Part shown: one piece after another, positions 27,029 through 34,095 of the stretch
Numbering within the stretch: position 1 is the first letter of the stretch
How the letters are laid out: each line of letters begins with the position of its first letter
NCBI GenBank assembly: GCA_017541445.1
Contig: JAFXZC010000005.1
Coordinates: 1 to 36,924, forward strand
Source of the DNA: Bacilli bacterium
GTDB lineage: Bacteria > Bacillota_I > Bacilli_A > RF39 > UBA660
Length of the DNA: 36,924 nt
Direction: 5' to 3'
Program-made: the position numbers and the translations under genes
Notes under the pieces: generated by a model
Told to the model about the DNA's origin: nothing
The model's input: the letters and a program-made list of their open reading frames with translations, nothing else
Database searches by the model: none

Positions 27029-27602
27029 TGGTGAAGTTAAGAGTATATTACTTCATAGTTGTTGTGCTCCTTGTAGTAGTCATGTTATAGATACTTTAAC
27101 TAAGTATTTTGATATTACTATTTTGTATTATAATCCTAATATAGAACCATATGAAGAATATGAAAGAAGAAAAGAAGAAGAAAAAAGATTTATTAGAGAG
27201 TATCCTAATGTTAATAAATTAGATATTATTGATTGTGATTATGATAATGATAAATTTATTAGTATGTCTAAAGGGTTAGAAAATGAACCTGAAAGAGGTG
27301 CTAGATGTATTAAATGTTATTATTTAAGAATGGATTATACTGCTAATAAATGTAAGGAATTAGGTTATGATTATTTTGGTACTACTTTAACTGTTAGTCC
27401 ATATAAAGATAGTAATAAGTTAAATGAAATAGGGGAATCATTAGAAAAGAAATATAATGTTAATTATTTATATTCTGATTTTAAGAAGAATAATGGTTAT
27501 AAACATAGTATAGAATTATCTAAAGAATATAATTTATATAGACAAGATTATTGTGGTTGTAAATATAGTAAGAGAGATAAAGAATTAAGAGATAAAGGAT
27601 AA
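26985..27602 (+). CDS. queH: Epoxyqueuosine reductase QueH
   Basis: A 205-aa enzyme of the QueH (DUF208) family, which reduces epoxyqueuosine to queuosine in tRNA wobble positions. The iron-sulfur and redox Cys are visible: HSCCAPC (residues 24-30), GARCIKCYY and YCGCKYS, with the TLTVSPYKDS block. The start overlaps divIB by 44 bases; ATG 26985 (AGGGG 9 bases upstream) is chosen, and 26976 is possible. The link to cell-wall genes is positional only. Confidence 0.93.
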   Translation: MNYQKKMEEIIQQNNGEVKSILLHSCCAPCSSHVIDTLTKYFDITILYYNPNIEPYEEYERRKEEEKRFIREYPNVNKLDIIDCDYDNDKFISMSKGLENEPERGARCIKCYYLRMDYTANKCKELGYDYFGTTLTVSPYKDSNKLNEIGESLEKKYNVNYLYSDFKKNNGYKHSIELSKEYNLYRQDYCGCKYSKRDKELRDKG

Positions 27603-27604
27603 TA

Positions 27605-27633
27605 TTGTAAGATATTTATTTATATGTTATAAT
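27605..27633 (+). promoter_or_regulatory. Promoter of the antisense RNA, element B
   Basis: TTGTAA (27605-27610), 17 bases, TATAAT (27628-27633). It starts just behind the queH stop and points into the antisense RNA. Confidence 0.75.
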
Positions 27634-27639
27634 TTAATT

Positions 27640-27729
27640 GTATTAAAAAAGGGAACACTTAATATTCTAGGTTGGGTGTTACCTTAAAATGGTTTTCACC
27701 TAACTAGTTTTTAGTTAGGTGCTATTTTT
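27640..27729 (+). ncRNA. Convergent antisense RNA, candidate antitoxin (element B)
   Basis: An RNA of about 90 nt. After an A-rich start and GGGAAC it has hairpin AACACTTAA/TTGGGTGTT (with two G-U pairs), single-stranded ACC, and a perfect 10-bp terminator CACCTAACTA/TAGTTAGGTG (27697-27721) with five T. It ends at the stop codon of the micro-ORF on the other strand. The plan is the same as the RNA of element A at 2647-2750, although the stem sequences differ and co-vary. Confidence 0.65.
27646..27683 (-). terminator. Terminator of micro-peptide mRNA, element B
   Basis: On the minus strand, AACACCCAA and TTAAGTGTT form an imperfect stem (two C-A mismatches) followed by CCC and six U. Weaker than the element A terminator. 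Confidence 0.45.
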
Positions 27730-27855
27730 ACTTTAATACTACAAATAGTAATATAATCAGTAAAAGGATGATTATAATAAGAAAAAAGATTAAAAAATCT
27801 TTTTTACTCATGAACATCACCTCCGATCATTTGATGATTAGAGGTAGCACCCAAC
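27671..27855. repeat. Inverted repeat bracketing the micro-ORF (element B)
   Basis: GTTGGGTGTTACC (27671-27683) and GGTAGCACCCAAC (27843-27855) are complementary at 12 of 13 positions. The layout matches element A, giving 5'-3' pairing in the micro-peptide mRNA and a shared 5' module between mRNA and antisense RNA. Confidence 0.75.
27728..27811 (-). CDS. Hydrophobic 27-aa micro-peptide, candidate type I toxin (element B)
   Basis: A 27-residue ORF beginning MSKKDFLI; the remainder is nearly all Ile, Leu, Phe and Val and ends in Lys. It is clearly a homologue of the 22-residue product at 2573-2641. GGAGGTGAT (plus 27816-27824) lies 8 bases before the ATG and can pair with an upstream ACCTC. 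Its mRNA has its own promoter. A convergent RNA on the plus strand terminates at its stop codon. The membrane-toxin role is inferred from these features and is not a database match. Confidence 0.65.
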   Translation of the reverse strand: MSKKDFLIFFLIIIILLLIILLFVVLK

Positions 27856-27873
27856 TATTAAGTGTTCTATATA

Positions 27874-27902
27874 ATTATATCAAACACTAGTTCGGTATTC
27901 AA
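27874..27902 (-). promoter_or_regulatory. Promoter of micro-peptide mRNA, element B
   Basis: On the minus strand, TTGAAT (plus 27897-27902), 17 bases, TATAAT (plus 27874-27879), with an extended TG. The transcript should start near 27867 with GAACACTTAA. Confidence 0.75.
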
Positions 27903-27916
27903 GATAAATGAGTAAT

Positions 27917-27943
27917 AAAAAAAGAGTTATTTAACTCTTTTTT
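27917..27943. terminator. Terminator of the murT-gatD-like unit
   Basis: AAAAAAGAGTT and AACTCTTTTTT pair around ATTT. The hairpin is symmetric, so it can act in both directions. It overlaps the stop codon of the GatD-like gene. Confidence 0.8.
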
Positions 27944-28667
27944 ATTTTGAATGAAAATTCTTTAAATATTGGGAATAAGCTATATAAGATGTTTTATTTG
28001 TATCTGGTTGTTTATATTCTATTTGGAACATCTTACATATTTGTTTAATAATATAATCTGTTAGATAAGGATTTCTTACTAAGAAAGGTCCTGTTAAGAA
28101 TGTAGCAAAGGAATGATCATGAATTATTCCTTCTCTTTGTTCTTCTGGATTATTATTAAAACTATTACCAACTTCTACTATAAATGGATGATGTTCTTTA
28201 AAACATTCTATTTTAAATTTTCTATTTTGGAATCCTATTACTGATCTATTAATAAGGCTACATGAATATTTTTGTTCTCCAACTATATTTTCTTCATTTT
28301 CAAATGCTGTTGAATCATGTAGATATAATCCTTTTTTAATATCTCCATTTAAGAAATGGACTTCTTTACTAAATAGTGCTAAAGCATCTCCAGTAATTAT
28401 ATAATATGATTTTTTCATTGCTTCATAGATATCTTGTCTATATTTTAAGATATCATCTAAAGCTAATTTAATACTTTGTTCTGAACCTGTTCCTATATAT
28501 ACTATGTCATAGTCTCTAAAATAAATTGGTTCTCCTAGTGATTTATATTCTACTTCATATGGTATTTGTTGTTCTTTTAATTTACTTAATAAGAACTTTA
28601 AATTACCATTTTCGCCATATAGATTTAATAAATCATAATATAGATGTAATATTTTTAATGTTTTCAT
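27942..28667 (-). CDS. GatD-like glutamine amidotransferase homologue lacking catalytic Cys and His
   Basis: A 241-aa homologue of GatD, the glutaminase half of the MurT-GatD complex that amidates lipid II D-glutamate. Fold markers remain: HLYYDLLNLYGENGN at the start, YIGTGSE, and EGIIHDHSFATFLTGPFLVRNPYLTDY near the end. The nucleophile motif, ICGGYQ in GatD, reads ITGDAL, so Cys is Thr92. The catalytic His of YLHGP is Thr192 (FLTGP). Both codons were checked in the DNA. The GFENHGG motif is also changed to GFQNRKF. Glutaminase activity is therefore unlikely. It lies 7 bases downstream of the murT-like gene. Confidence 0.8.
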   Translation of the reverse strand: MKTLKILHLYYDLLNLYGENGNLKFLLSKLKEQQIPYEVEYKSLGEPIYFRDYDIVYIGTGSEQSIKLALDDILKYRQDIYEAMKKSYYIITGDALALFSKEVHFLNGDIKKGLYLHDSTAFENEENIVGEQKYSCSLINRSVIGFQNRKFKIECFKEHHPFIVEVGNSFNNNPEEQREGIIHDHSFATFLTGPFLVRNPYLTDYIIKQICKMFQIEYKQPDTNKTSYIAYSQYLKNFHSK

Positions 28668-28674
28668 TTTATCA

Positions 28675-30006
28675 CTATCCTTTTAATCTCTTAGTTAGTT
28701 CTGCTGTCATATCAAAACATACCATAGTATATATATTTCCAACAGATGATGTTAATAATAAGTTTTTAATTTCTTTTATATCATCTACTAAGACTATTTT
28801 ATTAGATGGAATATTAGCAAATTCTAATCTTGTTAAGATATCATATTTAAATCTTCCTATTATAAAGATTCTATTAATATCTGGATTATTTAATAATTCA
28901 AAATCTACATCCCATAACCATGATAAGTCATTATATTTATATCTTCTTGAGACATTTTCAAAACCAAGTACTACTGTTTTATGACCAGGTTGGTTAGTTA
29001 TATATTTTAATGATTGATAGTAACTTAAATTATTTTCATTTTTAGATTCTAACATTGTAACTGGTCGATCATTTACCATTAATGTTTTTCCTCTTTTAGA
29101 ATCTGTTTCTAATGTATTAATAGTATTTAATACTTTAGATTCATCTCCAATTATATCCGAACATAAAGAGTAGGCTGCTAGAGTATAATATGCTGCATAT
29201 AAAGCATCTTTATCTAAATGAACAGGATTATTATGAATAGTAATTGTATGATTAGTATAATCTACATTAGTTACTTCATAATCTAATACTCCTCTAAAAT
29301 AATCTGTAGTAGGACATTTATAATTTCCTATATGTCCATAATGATAATATTCATATATTAATTTCTTATTACAGAAAGGGCAATAAGCAAAGTCTACACA
29401 ATTAATATTAGGTTTTTCATATGAATCATTAGTTCTATCTATACCATATGTTACAGTAGGTAATTTTAATTTATATTTTAAAACATTTACTTTTGGATCA
29501 TCTGCATTTAAGAATAGTTTAGTTTCTTTTCCAATAGCAGATACTATTTCTTCAAATACTTGATCTGGATTTCCATTACGAGATGGTTGATCTCTAGTAA
29601 TATTAGTTATTACTAAATGTGTCATTTTATTTTCATCAAATATTAATTTTAAATGTCTTTCATCACATTCTAATAATAAGACATCATGTTTAAATTTACC
29701 TGTTAGTGTACAATTATTTAAGATTAATGTCATAGCTGCTAGTACGCCATTAGATCCATTAGCGTTATAACATACATCATATCCATTTTTAGTTAATATT
29801 TTATATACTAAATCAGTAGTAGATCCTTTTCCTGATGATCCAGTAATAGCTATTACATATTTAGGAAATTTTACTTTATTTAGTATTTTATCTCCTTTAA
29901 AGACATCCCATACTATAGATGCTGGTAATACTGATCCTTTTTTACCAAATATTTTACATACTATAGTTACTATTTTATTTACTAATATACATATAAATAG
30001 TTTCAT
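28675..30006 (-). CDS. murT: MurT-like Mur ligase homologue
   Basis: A 443-aa Mur-ligase-type protein with the MurT layout: a hydrophobic N-terminus, a P-loop ITGSSGKGSTT (residues 54-64), a central zinc ribbon, and the C-terminal DUF1727 domain with DLSWLWDVDFE. The P-loop reads GKGS as in FolC rather than GKTT. The ribbon holds Cys209, Cys212 and Cys231, but the fourth position is Thr234 (CPTT instead of CPxC). ATG 30006 follows AGGTGAT; the GTG at 30015 is within that site. With a GatD partner lacking its active site, the usual lipid II amidation is doubtful, so the name indicates family only. Confidence 0.85.
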   Translation of the reverse strand: MKLFICILVNKIVTIVCKIFGKKGSVLPASIVWDVFKGDKILNKVKFPKYVIAITGSSGKGSTTDLVYKILTKNGYDVCYNANGSNGVLAAMTLILNNCTLTGKFKHDVLLLECDERHLKLIFDENKMTHLVITNITRDQPSRNGNPDQVFEEIVSAIGKETKLFLNADDPKVNVLKYKLKLPTVTYGIDRTNDSYEKPNINCVDFAYCPFCNKKLIYEYYHYGHIGNYKCPTTDYFRGVLDYEVTNVDYTNHTITIHNNPVHLDKDALYAAYYTLAAYSLCSDIIGDESKVLNTINTLETDSKRGKTLMVNDRPVTMLESKNENNLSYYQSLKYITNQPGHKTVVLGFENVSRRYKYNDLSWLWDVDFELLNNPDINRIFIIGRFKYDILTRLEFANIPSNKIVLVDDIKEIKNLLLTSSVGNIYTMVCFDMTAELTKRLKG

Positions 30007-30024
30007 TATTATCACCTATTATAT

Positions 30025-30033
30025 ATTATATCA
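30025..30033 (-). promoter_or_regulatory. Extended -10 promoter of the murT-like gene
   Basis: On the minus strand, TGATATAAT with TATAAT at plus 30025-30030. The same TTTGATATAAT motif precedes the gene starting at 31512. Confidence 0.6.
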
Positions 30034-30075
30034 AATATTAGAATATAAAGGTATTGTTTAAGTACTTATTTACAT

Positions 30076-30107
30076 AAAAAAAGATTATTTTTTATCTAAA
30101 TAATCTT
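30076..30107 (-). terminator. Terminator of the zinc-ribbon protein gene, overlapping its stop codon
   Basis: On the minus strand, AAGATTATTT pairs with AAATAATCTT, then a U tract. The stop codon (plus 30085-30087) is in the 3' arm. Confidence 0.8.
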
Positions 30108-31512
30108 CTAAACTATCTGGATTAAATCCACTTATATGTTTATTTCTTAATCCTTCTCTTAATTCTAAGAATTTATCTTCTTGTTCATAATTACTTATAG
30201 TATGTTTTGTTTCTATATGTTTTGTATGTTTTAAATCTTTATTTCTATATTTCTTTTTTATTAAATTATAAAAGACTAAGAAAGGTATTATTGCTAGTAG
30301 TAAAGCAAATATTGATTTAAATATTAATTGCCATTTATATTCTTCATCATTTAATATTAAATTATCTAGATAGACATGTGATTTATCTGTTAAATAATTA
30401 ATAAATAATGCTATACCTGGTATAGCAAATAATAATGATGTTAAGAATAGTTTTATTTTATCTATAGGTACGCTTCCTTTTATTTCTTTTGTTCTACCAT
30501 TAATTGCTATATAATGTATTATTTCTTTATCTTTATTTTTTTCATGATATGTATATAACCAAATAGGCAAGTAAGCTGCTATTGTTTGTGATCCTTTTTG
30601 ATTAATTATTTCTTTATCCCAAACAAATCCTCTATAAGAATAGGGAATTATAGATTTACCAATAGTATGTCTTGCTATTTTGGTTAATACTTTATCTATA
30701 TCATCTCTTATATTAACTAAATCTATATTTCTATTTTCTGAATGATAACCTAATAAATAATGAGGAGCAAATTTAATACAGTTTTCTGTATCAAATGGTT
30801 GAATAGCATTAATAATATTATTAGTTATTTCTGTTCTTTCATCAGTATTATATTGTAATGATTCAAATGTTAAATCATCTACTTGTAAATCAAATTTTCT
30901 TGTTAATTGGAATAAATTAGCATTTTGTACATCTTCATATCTTCTACCAGTATATTTACCATCATAAGTAAATTGTTCTCCTTTACCTATAAATTCACAA
31001 TGAGCATTAATATCTATAATAATATATGGAAAATATACTCCTTCTAAGTTTTCTTCATTAAATTCTTTTTTAAATTTATGACTAGTAAAGATTCTTTTTC
31101 TATTAAGATATTTTTTTATTAATTTAACAGCTTCTTCTTTAGATACAGAGAAGGGTAAGATAGCATCTGGTATAGATCCATTAGCTATTTTATTTGTTAA
31201 ATTTAAGATACCATGACACCAGTGACATCTTGCTTGTTTAGATTCTTTTGTATTAATAATTATTTCTGCTCCACAACCAGGACATTTTAAAGCAATAATA
31301 TCTGTTATTAAAGGGTTTAATTGATGAACTCCTTGACTTATTTTTTCTTTATCTAATTTAGATATATCTTTTTCTATTATTAATTCTTTATTTTCATCAA
31401 AAGTACTATTACAATATGAACATTTATATTTATTTATATTTTTATCAAAGAATAGTTCTCTTGCTCCACAATGAGGACATTGATTATTAGAAGCATCTAA
31501 TTTATTATTCAT
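30085..31512 (-). CDS. TFIIB-type zinc-ribbon membrane protein of unknown function
   Basis: A 475-aa protein. Two N-terminal zinc ribbons are visible, CPHC...CSYC (residues 12-34) and CPGC...CHWC (about 77-99). A soluble domain of about 250 residues follows, with no motif I can name (AILPFSVSKEEAVKLIKKYL, then SYRGFVWDKEI and AAYLPIWLYTYHE). Two membrane segments lie near residues 353-375 and 400-422, and a charged cytosolic tail ends the protein. Similar zinc-ribbon proteins are common but uncharacterised in Bacillota. It has its own promoter and terminator. Start confirmed by GGTGAT. Confidence 0.8.
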   Translation of the reverse strand: MNNKLDASNNQCPHCGARELFFDKNINKYKCSYCNSTFDENKELIIEKDISKLDKEKISQGVHQLNPLITDIIALKCPGCGAEIIINTKESKQARCHWCHGILNLTNKIANGSIPDAILPFSVSKEEAVKLIKKYLNRKRIFTSHKFKKEFNEENLEGVYFPYIIIDINAHCEFIGKGEQFTYDGKYTGRRYEDVQNANLFQLTRKFDLQVDDLTFESLQYNTDERTEITNNIINAIQPFDTENCIKFAPHYLLGYHSENRNIDLVNIRDDIDKVLTKIARHTIGKSIIPYSYRGFVWDKEIINQKGSQTIAAYLPIWLYTYHEKNKDKEIIHYIAINGRTKEIKGSVPIDKIKLFLTSLLFAIPGIALFINYLTDKSHVYLDNLILNDEEYKWQLIFKSIFALLLAIIPFLVFYNLIKKKYRNKDLKHTKHIETKHTISNYEQEDKFLELREGLRNKHISGFNPDSLEDYLDKK

Positions 31513-31528
31513 ACTATCACCTATATTA

Positions 31529-31537
31529 ATTATATCA
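31529..31537 (-). promoter_or_regulatory. Extended -10 promoter of the zinc-ribbon protein gene
   Basis: On the minus strand, TGATATAAT (TATAAT at plus 31529-31534) with a short leader carrying AGGTGAT. Confidence 0.6.
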
Positions 31538-31647
31538 AATGTTTATTATTATTGATTATGTTTAGCAATAGTTTTACATATTATATATAAATTGTTTTTT
31601 TAATGTAATAATATAGATATATAATATATATAGAAAGGAGAATAATT

Positions 31648-32328
31648 ATGGATAAAAAGAATATTATTATCGTTGTACTTGTAATAGTTGCTATTGGTTT
31701 AGGAATAGGAGGTTTCTTTTTAGGTAAAGGACCTAAACAAACTTTAGAATGTACAGAAGCAGTAAAAGATAGTAAAGGACCTAAATTTGAAGATAGTATA
31801 TCTGAAGAAAAGCAAATTGATGGAGAAGTTGCTGTTAGTTTAAATGGTAGTGAACATAAGATTAAATTAGAAATGGTAGATAGTGAACATGATCTTGATA
31901 AAATTTATTTTGATGGAAATCTTATTGTACAAAAGTTTATGCCTGGAACTGTAAAGGATCCTGCTAATGTATACTATTATGTTTTTAAAGCTAGAGATAA
32001 TAAGGAATATTTAGTATTAGGTTGGAATAGTTATTTAAGTACTAGTTATGAATATTTAATTGGTAGTAATGGTAAAGTATTAAAAGAAATTAATTACTTT
32101 ATTGAAAATGTTGGTATGATAATGCCAACAGATAACAATAGAAAAGAAAAATTATATGCATATGTAGAAGATGGTTATTTATATTATCCTCAATATATGG
32201 GTGATAGAGCTTTAAATGATAAAGATTATACTTGGGTTAATATAATTAAAACAGATATATCTGATAATAAAGTTATTAATGTTGGAATAGAAGATACTAA
32301 ATTATTCTTTGTATCAACAATTTCTTAA
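31648..32328 (+). CDS. Membrane-anchored extracytoplasmic protein, unknown
   Basis: A 226-aa protein with a short Lys-rich start and one hydrophobic segment (residues 5-27, ending in a glycine-rich GIGGFFLGKG), then a soluble domain that should lie outside the membrane. No lipobox is seen. The domain has many Tyr and Asp residues, with features such as KIYFDGNLIVQKF, VLGWNSYLSTSYEYLIGSNG and YAYVEDGYLYYPQYMGDRAL. No family is recognised. AAAGGAGAA precedes the ATG. Monocistronic, with a strong terminator. Confidence 0.75.
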   Translation: MDKKNIIIVVLVIVAIGLGIGGFFLGKGPKQTLECTEAVKDSKGPKFEDSISEEKQIDGEVAVSLNGSEHKIKLEMVDSEHDLDKIYFDGNLIVQKFMPGTVKDPANVYYYVFKARDNKEYLVLGWNSYLSTSYEYLIGSNGKVLKEINYFIENVGMIMPTDNNRKEKLYAYVEDGYLYYPQYMGDRALNDKDYTWVNIIKTDISDNKVINVGIEDTKLFFVSTIS

Positions 32329-32331
32329 TAT

Positions 32332-32358
32332 AAAAAAGTAGTTATTAACTACTTTTTT
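32332..32358 (+). terminator. Terminator after the 226-aa membrane protein gene
   Basis: AAAAAAGTAGTT and AACTACTTTTTT pair perfectly around ATT. Confidence 0.9.
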
Positions 32359-32367
32359 TGTGATTAT

Positions 32368-32473
32368 AAAAAAATGACACTTAAGTCCATGACTTAAATG
32401 TCGAACCCTAAACAGGGGGTAGACATTCAATGTCTTAGAATTGAATGCTCCCTTTTTTTGCAATTTATTTGCT
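32368..32473 (-). ncRNA. Solo antitoxin-like RNA, element C
   Basis: On the minus strand, TATAAT (plus 32480-32485, extended TG) would start an RNA near 32473. It holds a small GCAA/TTGC stem, GGGAGC, hairpin CATTCAAT/ATTGAATG, then CTACC, a small CCCTG-loop-AGGG element, and terminator GACATTTAAGTC/GACTTAAGTGTC with seven U (32368-32402). Module order and sequence match the antisense RNAs of elements A and B, and the 5' and terminator hairpins are nearly identical to element D. No micro-ORF accompanies it. On the plus strand the 32424-32459 hairpin with its T7 run can also act as a terminator. Confidence 0.5.
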
Positions 32474-32512
32474 AAATAAATTATATCATATATAATAAGA
32501 ATTGTGATATTT

Positions 32513-33193
32513 ATGAAGAATTATAATGTAGAAAGAATAATAGATAGTATTAATAATAGAGGATATAGTAATTTTATTAATCAAGTATTATTAAAGGAAG
32601 TTAAAGGTAAATTAAGAAAGAATGAATATAAGATATATAATTTATATGAAGATTGTAATAAAGTAATATTATATAAGAAAGATATACCTTTAATTAAGTT
32701 ATTTAAGATAGATTGTAAAGTAGAATTAAGACATCAAGATATAATGGGTACTATATATAGTTTAGGTACTAATGATGATATGTTTGGAGATATTATAAAG
32801 ATAGATAATGATTATTATTTATTTTTATTACCTAGTATGGAAGAGTATTTTAAATATAATTTAGTAGAAGTTAAACATCAGAAGATTAATTTAATTGAAG
32901 AAGATTTAAGTATATTAAATAGATTTAAACAAGAATATGATATTTTAGAATATAATGTTAGTAGTTTAAGAATAGATAATATAGTTAGTAGTATTACTAA
33001 ATGTAGTAGAAATAAAGTATTAGAATATTTTAATAATGAAGATGTATTACTTAATTATGAAGTAGTAAAGAATACTAGAGAATTAAATATTAATGATATA
33101 TTTAGTATTAGAAGATATGGTAAATATAAATATAATGGTATAAAGAAATATACTAAGAAAGGGTTTATTATTGAGATATTAATGTATAAGTAA
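32513..33193 (+). CDS. ylmH: YlmH-like S4-domain RNA-binding protein
   Basis: A 226-aa protein resembling YlmH, an S4-domain protein linked to division genes in Gram-positives and lately to ribosome rescue. The middle part has GTIYSLGTNDDMFGDI and YYLFLLPSMEEYF, corresponding to the YlmH core. The S4 domain follows (SSLRIDNIVSSITKCSRNKVLEYF, then VLLNYEVVKNTRELNINDIFSIRRYGKYKY). It is slightly shorter than usual. ATG 32513 is preferred to an upstream GTG at 32504, which is part of a GTGAT ribosome site. It stands alone, not in a division cluster. Confidence 0.82.
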   Translation: MKNYNVERIIDSINNRGYSNFINQVLLKEVKGKLRKNEYKIYNLYEDCNKVILYKKDIPLIKLFKIDCKVELRHQDIMGTIYSLGTNDDMFGDIIKIDNDYYLFLLPSMEEYFKYNLVEVKHQKINLIEEDLSILNRFKQEYDILEYNVSSLRIDNIVSSITKCSRNKVLEYFNNEDVLLNYEVVKNTRELNINDIFSIRRYGKYKYNGIKKYTKKGFIIEILMYK

Positions 33194-33273
33194 AATTTGA
33201 CTATATATATAAATAGTAATAGAATTTAATTATCGGTTTTTATAAATATGTAAGTATTTATGGAGGGTTTTGT

Positions 33274-33984
33274 ATGTTAGATTATGGTAATGATGATTAT
33301 GATTACAGAAGAAAGAATAATATAAGAAAAGGAATTAAATGCTTAAGTATTATATTAGTTATTGGTGGATTAGTAGTTGGTGCTGGTTTAAGTGGAGCTC
33401 AAGAAACTAGAAGAGCTAGAGTAAGAGATCTAGTTAGAAGTGGTATTTCTAAGTATGATAGTGCTTATATGGTATTACCTACAGATGCAGTTATTAGTGA
33501 AAATAAAGATAGTTTTTATTGTAGTGGTGCTGAATTAGTAAGTAATATAGAAGAAAAAAAGATTAAGTATTGTCAAATATTAGATGAGTACTATACTCCT
33601 AATGGAGAAGATATTGCTAGAGTAGAATATAATTTAACTGTTAGAGAAGTAGTTAATCCTCAAAGTGTAGTATTAGATGATAAATCTAGAGTATATGTTG
33701 CTCCTCCTGGATATAGGATGGAAGGAACTAAAGCAGTTAAATATAGTACTTTAGTAGTTAGAAGATTATTACCTGTATATGATGATGTAGATGATTATCT
33801 ATTAGAATCATTTAGTGGTATTAATGGAGAAGTTATTTGTAGTGAGTTATCATTTATAGATGTAGTAGCTACTAGACCATATAGTGATATTATTAATGCT
33901 GATTTAATAGCAGATGTTAATGATGATATAGAAGTTAATAATGATGATAATTATGAAGCTGTACTAAGATTACAAAGTCATTAA
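33274..33984 (+). CDS. Membrane-anchored protein of unknown function
   Basis: A 236-aa protein with a charged start of about 22 residues (DYGNDDYDYRRKNN), one membrane segment at about 24-42 (SIILVIGGLVVGAGLSG), then an extracytoplasmic domain with two Cys pairs possible (YCSGAEL, KYCQIL, VICSEL). A very acidic Asp/Asn-rich stretch lies near the end. Type II membrane orientation is expected. No family recognised. A GGAGGG site precedes the ATG. Confidence 0.75.
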   Translation: MLDYGNDDYDYRRKNNIRKGIKCLSIILVIGGLVVGAGLSGAQETRRARVRDLVRSGISKYDSAYMVLPTDAVISENKDSFYCSGAELVSNIEEKKIKYCQILDEYYTPNGEDIARVEYNLTVREVVNPQSVVLDDKSRVYVAPPGYRMEGTKAVKYSTLVVRRLLPVYDDVDDYLLESFSGINGEVICSELSFIDVVATRPYSDIINADLIADVNDDIEVNNDDNYEAVLRLQSH

Positions 33985-34009
33985 AAAAGATCTTTATAGA
34001 TCTTTTTTT
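33983..34009 (+). terminator. Terminator after the 236-aa membrane protein gene
   Basis: AGATCT, TTAT loop, AGATCT, flanked by A6 and T7 tracts. The stop codon (33982-33984) runs into the A tract. Confidence 0.85.
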
Positions 34010-34060
34010 GTTTGAATTGTTGCAATTTTGCAACAACCATACATTTGTTTCTTTGTATTG

Positions 34061-34089
34061 TTGATTTTTATAAATATTTATGATATATT
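34061..34089 (+). promoter_or_regulatory. Promoter of the element D RNA
   Basis: TTGATT (34061-34066), 17 bases, TATATT (34084-34089), with a predicted start near 34096. Confidence 0.55.
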
Positions 34090-34095
34090 ATTGCT

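Noticed and set aside
27640..27880. Reading elements A and B as T-boxes or metabolite riboswitches
   Set aside because: No conserved T-box or riboswitch core is seen, the downstream genes are insulated by terminators, and transcription is convergent over a micro-ORF.
32375..32398. A short ATG frame on the plus strand of element C, considered as a missing toxin
   Set aside because: It is only seven codons, lies wholly inside the terminator stem and has no ribosome site.
34017..34036. TTGTTGC/GCAACAA hairpin after the 236-aa protein gene
   Set aside because: The stem is clear, but it has no T tract and no link to a gene; it is too little to annotate as an RNA.
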